In this document: in pieces, positions 55,332-64,000 of the stretch | How the letters are laid out: every line of letters begins with the position of its first letter | Position numbering within the stretch: the stretch's first letter is position 1 | DNA from: Sorghum bicolor | Lineage: Eukaryota > Streptophyta > Magnoliopsida > Poales > Poaceae | Direction of reading: 5' to 3' | NCBI RefSeq assembly: GCF_000003195.3 | Contig: NW_018396397.1 | Coordinates: forward strand, 300,105 to 364,104 | DNA length: 64,000 bases | Notes under the pieces: generated by a model | Seen by the model: the letters and a program-made list of their open reading frames with translations, nothing else | Told to the model about the DNA's origin: nothing | The model's database searches: none | Translations under genes and position numbers: made by a program

Positions 55332-56318
55332 TGTCGGTGTTTTTCCCCCGGGGGGTCACACCAACGAGTAAATTTGTATGCGTGCTCCCTTTTCCGGATG
55401 GTGATGCAAGAAGACACAGAGATTTATCCTGGTTCGGGCAAGAGAAGGCCCTACGTCCAGCGGGGGGAGAAAGTTTGTATTATCTTGCACCTAAGTGCTT
55501 GTACAGGGGTGAATACAAGCGTGGTATGAAGTGTGTAGCTCTACTACGTGTGTGTGTGTTCTTGTGTTCTATTCCTGAGTCTCTCCTTTTATAGCTCCAA
55601 GGAGAGACACAGGGTACATGCGTAGATGTTAGAGTAGGGATCGATAGCCGCATGGAGCGCTGACCTACTCGAGGCTTCCGTACGGCATGGCCTCGAGCCG
55701 TCACATCTTGATAGCCCGGTGATGATTACGCGTGCTCCTGCGTTCTGCCCTGCCAGCCGCCTTGTGCTGGTTCTGAGGTCGCATGCTTGTACGGTACGCC
55801 CAACTTGTCCCTGGGAAGGGACCCTGTTCGGTCGAGGGTCGGACGCCGCGTAATGTGCTTATATCTGGAGCGCTGACCTTGGGTGTCTCGAGGGGGTCCC
55901 GATTAGACGTTCCATCCTTGTTTCCTGCGTCCTGACACGCCCTGGGTCGTTCGGTGGGAAGGCTGCAAAAAGAACGATGGGACGGAAGCTTGTTCCCTAT
56001 CACACCTTCCGTGACCCGTGTGTTAGGTGGGGAAGCGTCAGGTGCATTTAATGTTCCGGCCCGCGTGCGCGCGTCAGGCGGCGGACAGTGTCCTTGCGCC
56101 CGGCGCCTCTCGGTTCGCTCGAGCCCGCTTCCGTTTTCGACGGCAGTCGTCGCTCGAGCCCTGACCGATTCGCTCGACGCTATTTCCGTCTTCGAGGCCG
56201 CGACCGTCGATGGCGGCGCATACGTAAGATTAGAGCGTCGAATTGAGGGTCCCGACCTTCGTACGGGCAATCTCATAATGCGCATCGCTGAGGGTACCCC
56301 TTACCGATACCCTCGACA
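55332..56318 (-). repeat. Tat-B 5' LTR (right)
   Basis: 987 bp. It differs from the left LTR only at GGGGAGAAAG (left GGGGAGAGAG) and GCTTCCGTAC (left GCTTCTGTAC). TATA complement at 55586-55593. Followed by the target duplication AGGTG. Confidence 0.93.
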
Positions 56319-59300
56319 AGGTGCAAACCGGTTACCTATCTTGCACTGAAACTAACACTGTCTCTAAATGGACTGAAGTGAGATTCCATATGACACATGT
56401 CATCTAGGAGTTCCATCTAGTGTGTCCAAATTGATTTCTTAGCATATGGTATGTTCCATGCAAATCGTGCACCTATCTTGCATCAAGATTAGCACTATCT
56501 CTAAACAGACCGAACCAAGCCTCCACTTGAGCCTCTTCACCTAGGAGTACCAAAAGGTGCTTCCAAAATGGTTTCTTAGACTTTGGTGCATTAGGCGCAA
56601 ACCATGCACATATCTTGCACCGAAACTAATACTGTCTCTAAGCACACCAAAGCGAGATTCCATATGACACACGTCATCTAGGAGTTCTATCGGGGGTGTC
56701 CAAATTAATTTCTAAGCATATGGTACGTTCCATACAGACCGTGCACCTATCTTACATCAAGATTCGCACTATCTCCAAATATAACAAACCGAGCTTTCAC
56801 TTGACCCTTTTACCTATGAGTACCATCGGGTGCGTCTAAAATGGTTTCTTAGCCTATGCTGCATTATGTGCAAACCTGGCACCTATCTTGCACCGAAACT
56901 AACACTGTCTCCAAACAGACCAAAGCAAGATTTTGTATGACACACGTCATCTAGGAGTTCCATCATGTGCATCCAGATTGATTTCTAAGCGTTTGGCATG
57001 TTGCATGCAAACCGTGCACCTACCTTGCATCAATATTAGCACTATCTCCAAACAGACCGAACCGAGCATCCACTTGATCCCCTTCACCTAGGAGTACCAA
57101 CAAGTGCGTCCAAAATGGTTTCTTAGACTATGGTGCATTAGGTGCGAACTATGCACCTATCTTGCACTTAAACTAACAATATCTCCAAATGGACCGAAGC
57201 GAGATTCCATATGACACACGTCATCAAGGAGTTCCATCGGCTGCATCCAAATTGATTTCCAAGTATATGGTATGTTCCATGCAAACCATGCACCTACCTT
57301 GCATAAGGATTAGCACTATCTCCAAACTGACCGAACCAAGCTTCCACTTGAGCCACTTCACCCAGGAGAACCAAATAGTGCGTCCAAAATGGTTTCTTAG
57401 ACTATGGTGCATTAGGCGCAAACTGTGCACCGATCTTGCAACGAAACTAACACTGTTTCTAAATAGACCAAAGTGAGATTCCATATGACACACGTCATCA
57501 AGGAGTTCCATCGGGTGCATCCAAATTGATTTCCAAGCATATGGTATGTTCTATGCAAACCGTGCACTGCACCTATCTTGCATCAAGATTAGCACTATCT
57601 CCAAACAGACCGAACCGAGCTTCCACTTGAGCCTCTTCATCTAGGAGTACAAACAGGTGTGTCAAAAATAGTTTCTTAGACTATGGTGCATTAGGCTCAA
57701 ACTATGCACCTATTTTGCACCGAAACTAACATTGTCTCCAAACAGACCGAAGCGAGATTCCATATGAAACACGTCATCTAGGAGTTCCATTGGGTGCGTC
57801 CAAATTGATTTTCTAAGCATATGGTATGTTCCTTGCAAATCATACACCTATCTTGCATCAAGATTAGCACTATCTCGAAACAGAGCTTCCACTTGAGCCT
57901 CTTCACCGAAGTACCAATAGGTGCTTCCAAAATGGTTTCTTAGACTATGGTGCATTAGGCGCAAACCATGCCCATATCTTGCACCAAAACTAACACTGTT
58001 TCTAAAAAGACCAAAGTAAGATTCCATATGACGCACGTCAACTAGGCTTTCCATTGGGAGCGTCCAAATTGATTTCTTAACATATGGTTCGTTCCATGCA
58101 AACTGTGCAACTATCTTGCATCAAGATTAGGACTATATCCGAACAGACCAAATCGAGCCTCCACTTGAGCCTCTTCAACTATGAGTACCATCGGGTGCGT
58201 CTAAAATGGTTTCTTAGCCTATGGTGCATTAGGCGGAAACCGTGCACATGTCTTCTACCAAAACTAACACTGTCTCTAAATGAACCGAAGCAAGATTCCA
58301 TATGACACACGTCATCAAGGAGTTATATCAGGTGTGTCCTAATTGATTTCTGAGCATATCGTATGTTCCATGCAAAACCGTGCATCTATCTTGCATCAAG
58401 ATTAGCATTATCTCCAAACAGACCAAACCGAGCTTTCACTTGAGCCCCTTGACCTAGGAGTACCATCGGGTGCGTCCAAAATGGTTTTTAAGTCTATGGT
58501 GCATTACCGAAACTAACAATGTCTCCAAATGGACCGAAGCGAGATTCCATATGACACACGTCATCAAGGAGTTCCATCGGGTGCATCCAAATTGATTTCC
58601 AAGCATATGGTATGTTCCATGCAAACCGTGCACCTATATTGCATCAAGATTAGCAGTATCTCCAAATAGACCGAACCGAGCTTCCACTTGAGGCTCTTAA
58701 TCTAGGAGTACAAACAGGTGTGTCAAAAATGGTTTCTTAGACTATGGTGCATTAGGCACAAACTATACACCTATCTTGCACTGAAACTAACATTGTCTCC
58801 AAACAGACCGAAGCGGGATCCTTATGACACACGTCATCTAGGAGTTCCATTGGGTGCGTCCAAATTGATTTCTAAGAATATGGTATGTTCCTTGCAAATC
58901 ATACACCTTTGTTGCATCAAGATTAGCACTATTTTCAAACAGATCAAACCGAGCTTCCACTTGATCCTCTTCACCGAAGTGCCAACAGGTGCTTCTAAAA
59001 TGGTTTCTTAGACTATGGTGCCATAGGCGCAAACCATGCACATATCTTGCACCAAAACTAAAACTGTTTCTAAACAGAGCAAATTGAGATTCCATATGAC
59101 ACACGTCATCAAGGAGTTCCGTCGGGTGCATCCAAATTGATTTCCAAGTATATGGTATGTTCCATGCAAACAGTGCACCTATCTTGCATCAAGATTAGCA
59201 CTATCTCCAAACAGACCGAACCAAGCTTCCACTTGAGCCTCTTCATCTAAGAGTACAAATAGGTGTGTCAAAAATGGTTTCTTAGACTATGGTGCATTAG

Positions 59301-62300
59301 ACACAATCTATGCACCTATCTTGCTCCGAAACTAACATTGTCTCCAATCAGACAGAAGCGAGATTCCATATGACACAAGTCATCTAGGAGTTCCATTGGG
59401 TGCGTCCAAATTGATTTCTTAACATATGGTACGTTCCATGCAAACTGTGCAACTATCTGGCATCAAGATTAGCACTATATCCGAATAGACCAAATCGGAC
59501 CTCCACTTGAGCCTCTTCAACTATGAGTACCATCGGGTGCGTCTAAAATGGTTTCTTAGCCTATGGTGCATTAGGCGTAAACCGTGCACGTGTCTTCTAC
59601 CAAAACTAACACTGTCTCTAAATGAACTGAAGCAAGATTCCATATGACACACATCATCAAGGAGTTATATCAGGTGCGTCCTAATTGATTTCTGAGAATA
59701 TCGTATGTTCCATGCAAAACCGTGCATCTATCTTGCATCAAGATTAGCATTATCTCCAAACAGACCAAACCGAGCTTTCACTTGAGCCCCTTGACCTAGG
59801 AGTACCATCGGGTGCGTCCAAAATGGTTTCTTAGACTACGGTGCATTAGGTGCAAACTGTGCATCTATCTTGCACCGAAACTAACAATGTCTCCAAATGG
59901 ACCGAAGCGAGATTCCATAAGACACACGTCATCAAGGAGTTCCATCGGGTGCATCCAAATTGATTTCCAAGCATATGGTACGTTCCATGCAAACCATGCA
60001 CCTACCTTGCATAAGGATTAGCACTATCTCCAAACTGACCGAACCAAGCTTCCACTTGAGCCTCTTCACCTAGGAGTACCAAATAGTGCGTCCAAAATGG
60101 TTTCTTAGACTATGGTGCATTAGGCGCAAACCGTGCACCTATCTTGCACTAGAACTTACAATGTCTACAAACGGAGCGAAGCAAGATTTCATATGACACA
60201 CGTCATCTAGGAGTTCCATTGGGTGCATCCAAATTGATTTCTAAGCATATGGTATGTTCCTTGCAAATCATGCACCTATCTTGCATCAAGATTAGCAATA
60301 TCTCCAAACAGATCAAACCGAGCTTCCACTTGAGCCTCTTCACCGAAGTATCAACAAGTGCTTCCAAAATGGTTTGTTAGACTATGGTGCATTAGGCGCA
60401 AACCATGCACATATCTTGCACCGAAACAAACACTATCAATAAACGAACCGAAGCAAGATTTCATATGACACACATCATCAAGGAGTTATATCAGATGCGT
60501 CCTAATTGATTTCTGAGCATATCGTATGTTCCATGCAAAACCGTGCATCTATCTTGCATCAAGATTAGCACTATCTCCAAACAGACCAAACCAAGCTTTC
60601 ACTTGAGCCCCTTGACCTAGGAGTACCATCGGGTGCGTCTAAAATGGTTTCTTATCCTATGGTGCATTAGGTGCAAACCGATTACCTATCTTGCACTGAA
60701 ACTAACACTGTCTCTAAACGCACTGAAGTGAGATTCCATATGACACATGTCATCTAGGAGTTCCATCTGGTGTGTCCAAATTGATTTCTTAGCATATGGT
60801 ATGTTCCATGCAAATCGTGCACCTATCTTGCATCAAGATTAGCACTATCTCTAAACAGACCGAACCAAGCCTCCACTTGAGCCTCTTCACCTAGGAGTAC
60901 CAAAAGGTGCTTCCAAAATGGTTTCTTAGACTTTGGTGCATTAGGCGCAAACCATGCACATATCTTGCACCGAAACTAATACTGTCTCTAAGCACACCAA
61001 AGCGAGATTCCATATGACACACGTCATCTAGGAGTTCTATCGGGGGTGTCCAAATTAATTTCTAAGCATATGGTACGTTCCATACAGACCGTGCACCTAT
61101 CTTACATCAAGATTCGCACTATCTCCAAATATAACAAACCGAGCTTTCACTTGACCCTTTTACCTATGAGTACCATCGGGTGCGTCTAAAATGGTTTCTT
61201 AGCCTATGCTGCATTATGTGCAAACCTGGCACCTATCTTGCACCGAAACTAACACTGTCTCCAAACAGACCAAAGCAAGATTTTGTATGACACACGTCAT
61301 CTAGGAGTTCCATCATGTGCATCCAGATTGATTTCCAATGTTCCATGCAAACCGTGCACCTACCTTGCATCAATATTAGCACTATCTCCAAACAGACCGA
61401 ACCGAGCATCCACTTGAGCCTCTTCACCCAGGAGTACCAAATAGTGCGTCCAAAATGGTTTCTTAGACTATGGTGCATTAGGCGCAAACTGTGCACCTAT
61501 CTTGCACTAAAACATACAATGTCTACAAATGGACCGAAGCAAGATTCCATATGACACACGTCATCTAGGAGTTCCATTGGGTGCGTATAAATTGATTTTC
61601 TAAGCATATGGTATGTTCCTTGCAAATCATGCATCTATCTTGCATCAAGATTAGCACTATCTCCAAACAGATCAAACCGAGCTTCCACTTGAGCCTCTTC
61701 ACCGAAGTACCAACAGGTGCATCCAAAATGGTTTCTTAGACTATGGTGCATTAGGTGCAAACTGTGCACCTATCTCGCACTGAAACTAACAATGTCTCCA
61801 AACAGACCGAAGCAAGATTTTGTATGACACACGTCATCTAGGGTTCCATCATGTGCGTCCAGATTGATTTCCAAGCATTTGGTATGTTCCATGCAAACCG
61901 TGCACCTATCTTGCATCAAGATTAGCACTATCTCCAAACAGTCCGAACCGAGCATCCACTTGAGCCCCTTCAGCTAGGAGTACCAACAAATGTGTCAAAA
62001 ATGGTTTCTTAGACTATGGTGCATTAGGTGCAAACTGTGCACCTATCTTGCACCGAAACTAACAATGTCTCCAAATGGACCGAAGTGAGATTCCATATGA
62101 CACACATCATCAAGGAGTTCCATCAGGTGGATCAAATTGATTTCCATGCATATGGTATGTTCCATGCAAACCATGCACCTACCTTGCATAAGGATTAGCA
62201 CTATCTCCAAACTGACCGAACCAAGCTTCCACTTGAGCCACTTCACCCAGGAGTACCAAATAGTGCGTCTAAAATGGTTTCTTAGACTACGGTGCATTAG

Positions 62301-64000
62301 GCGCAAACTGTGCACCTATCTTGCACTAAAACTTACAATGTCTACAAACGGACCGAAGCAAGATTCCATATGACATACGTCATCTAGGAGTTCCATTGGG
62401 TGCATCCAAATTCATTTCTAAGCATATGGTACGTTCCTTGCAAATCATGCACCTATCTGGCACCAAGATTGGCACTATCTCCAAACAGATCAAACCGAGC
62501 TTCCACTTGAGCCTATTCACCGAAGTACCAACAGGTGCTTCCAAAATGGTTTGTTAGACTATGATGCATTAGACGCAAACCATGCACATATCTTGCACTG
62601 AAACTAACACTGTTTCTAAACAGACCAAAGCGAGATTCCATATGACACACGTCATCAAGGAGTTCCATCAGGTGCATCCAAATTGATTTCCAAGCATATG
62701 GTATGTTCTATGCATACCGTGCACCTATCTTGCATCAAGATTAGCACTATCTCCAAACAGACCGAACCGAGCTTCCACTTGAGCCTCTTCATCTAGGAGT
62801 ACAAACAGGTGCGTTAAAAATGGTTTCTTAGGCTATGGTGCATTAGGCACAAACTATGCACCTATCTTGCACCGAAACTAACATTATCTCCAAACAAACC
62901 GCAACGAGATTCCATAGGACACACATCATCTAAGAGTTCCATTGGGTGCGTCCAAATTGATTTCTTAACATATGGTACGTTCCATGCAAACTGTGCAACT
63001 ATCTTGCATCAAGATTAGCACTATATCTGAACAGACCAAATCGAGCCTCCACTTGAGCCTCTTCAACTATGAGTACCATCGGGTGCGTCTAAAATGGTTT
63101 TCATAGCCTATGGTGCATTAGGCGTAAACCGTGCACATATCTTCTACCAAAACTAACACTGTCTCTAAGCACACCAATGCAAGATTCTATATGACACACG
63201 TCATCAAGGAGTTCTATCGGGTGTGTCCAAATTAATTTCTAAGCATATGGTACGTTCCATGTAGACCGTGCATCTATCTTGCATCAAGAGTAGCACTATC
63301 TCCAAATAGACCAAACCGAGCTTTCACTTGAGCCTTTTACCTAGGAGTACCATCGGGAGCGTCCAAAATGGTTTCTTAGCCTATGCTGCATTATGTGCAA
63401 ACCTTGCACCTATCTTGCACTGAAACTAACACTATCTCCAAACAGACCGAAGCCACATTTTGTATGACACACATCATCTAGGAGTTCCATCATGTGCGTC
63501 CAGATTGATTTCCAAGCATTTGGTATGTTCCATGCAAACCGTGCACCAATCTTGCATCAAGATTAGCACTTTCTCCAAATAGACCAAACCGAGCATCCAC
63601 TTGAGCCCCTTCACCTAGGAGTACCAACAAGTGCGTCCAAAATGGTTTCTTAGACTATGGTGCATTAGGTGCAAACTGTGCACCTATCTTGCACCGAAAC
63701 TAATAATGTCTCCAAATGGACCGAAGTGAGATTCCATATAACACACGTCATCAAAGGAGTTCCATCGGGTGCATCCAAACTGATTTCCAAGCATACGGTA
63801 TGTTCCATGCAAACCATGCACCTACCTTGCATAAGGATTAGCACTATCTCCAAACTGACCGAACCAAGCTTGCACTTGAGCCTCTTCACCAAGGAGTACC
63901 AAATAGTGCGTCCAAAATGGTTTCTTAGACTATGGTGCATTAGGTGCAAACTGTGCACCTACCTTGCACTAAAACTTACAATGTCGACAAATAGACCGAA
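56319..64000 (+). repeat. Satellite array, right block
   Basis: 7.7 kb of the same AB satellite, same orientation as the left block, running off the window end. Monomers are more varied than in the 2.18-kb higher-order repeat. Marker monomers with ATGGT(T/A)CGTTCCATGC recur at about 58084, 59426 and 62972. Local deletions shorten single monomers, for example at about 58506 and 61337. No gene is present. Confidence 0.92.
60428..61405 (+). repeat. Duplicate satellite block containing the unoccupied Tat-B site
   Basis: This ~1-kb block matches 42026-42267 plus 56324-57080, i.e. the satellite on both sides of Tat-B, almost base for base. It shares private variants such as ACACTATCAATAAACGAACC, TTACATCAAGATTCGCAC and CCAAATATAACAAACC. 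At 60668-60680 it reads TTAGGTGCAAACC without an insertion. Confidence 0.85.

Larger units (their letters stand above)
42268..56318 (-). mobile_element. Tat-B: young Tat-lineage element inserted in satellite
   Basis: 14051 bp on the minus strand, flanked by the target duplication AGGTG (42263-42267 and 56319-56323). The joined flanks restore GCATTAGGTGCAAACCG of the satellite. Same organisation as Tat-A, with which it is highly similar throughout. Its LTRs are 987 bp and differ from each other at only 2 sites, so the insertion is very recent. Gag-pro and pol carry a frameshift and nonsense codons. The opposite-strand gene is open. Confidence 0.93.

Noticed and set aside
1..64000. CRISPR-like spaced repeats
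   Set aside because: The regular repeats are contiguous ~137-bp satellite monomers in plant DNA, with no spacer-repeat alternation and no cas genes.
1..64000. tRNA or rRNA genes
   Set aside because: I saw no cloverleaf with A and B boxes and no rRNA core sequence. The only tRNA-related strings are the 12-18-nt primer sites.

Overview
This is plant nuclear DNA from a grass centromere or pericentromere. It contains no ordinary cellular gene. The backbone is one satellite family in constant orientation (1-12339, 39479-42267, 56319-64000). Its repeat period is about 272-274 bp and is made of two related halves of about 136-137 bp. A 137-bp satellite arranged as AB dimers fits, from memory, the CEN38/pSau3A10-type centromere satellite of sorghum and its Andropogoneae relatives (Saccharum, Miscanthus). 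Sorghum or a close relative is therefore the best guess. The centromere-type chromovirus nested in the array supports this.

Layout. (1) 1-12339: satellite, with three tandem copies of a ~2.18-kb higher-order repeat (about 1450-7980) and a separate ~1.09-kb duplication. (2) 12340-39478: one CRM-type Ty3/gypsy chromovirus on the minus strand (CRM-1, TSD CAAAC). It has been split by two later insertions: a second, deleted CRM element on the plus strand (CRM-2, 15208-21227, TSD GTAGT) and a complete Tat-lineage Ty3/gypsy element on the plus strand (Tat-A, 23531-37710, TSD ACTGT). A 100-N assembly gap lies at 21311-21410. (3) 39479-42267: satellite with a 272-bp hAT-type MITE (41510-41781, 8-bp TSD CATATGAC). 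(4) 42268-56318: a second Tat element on the minus strand (Tat-B, TSD AGGTG), inserted directly into satellite. (5) 56319-64000: satellite. It includes a ~1-kb block at about 60428-61405 that duplicates the Tat-B insertion site in its unoccupied form.

Element logic. CRM-1 and CRM-2 carry gag, protease, RT, RNase H, integrase and a C-terminus that runs across the PPT into the LTR; both are broken. Tat-A and Tat-B carry gag-protease, an in-frame TAG, then RT, two RNase H domains and integrase. Both also carry a separate gene on the opposite strand between pol and the 3' LTR. That gene has its own TATA box and six exons inferred from splice sites and reading-frame phase (1285 codons in Tat-B). 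Tat-A has intact gag-pro and pol but a frameshifted opposite-strand gene. Tat-B, much younger by its LTRs (2 differences in 987 bp), has the reverse pattern.

Hand-counted LTR differences: CRM-1 5/408 (over the retained part), CRM-2 about 15/1070, Tat-A about 10/1045, Tat-B 2/987. All insertions therefore look recent, as expected for an active, turning-over centromere. Most short ORFs in the window are satellite or LTR frames that happen to be open and are not annotated as genes.
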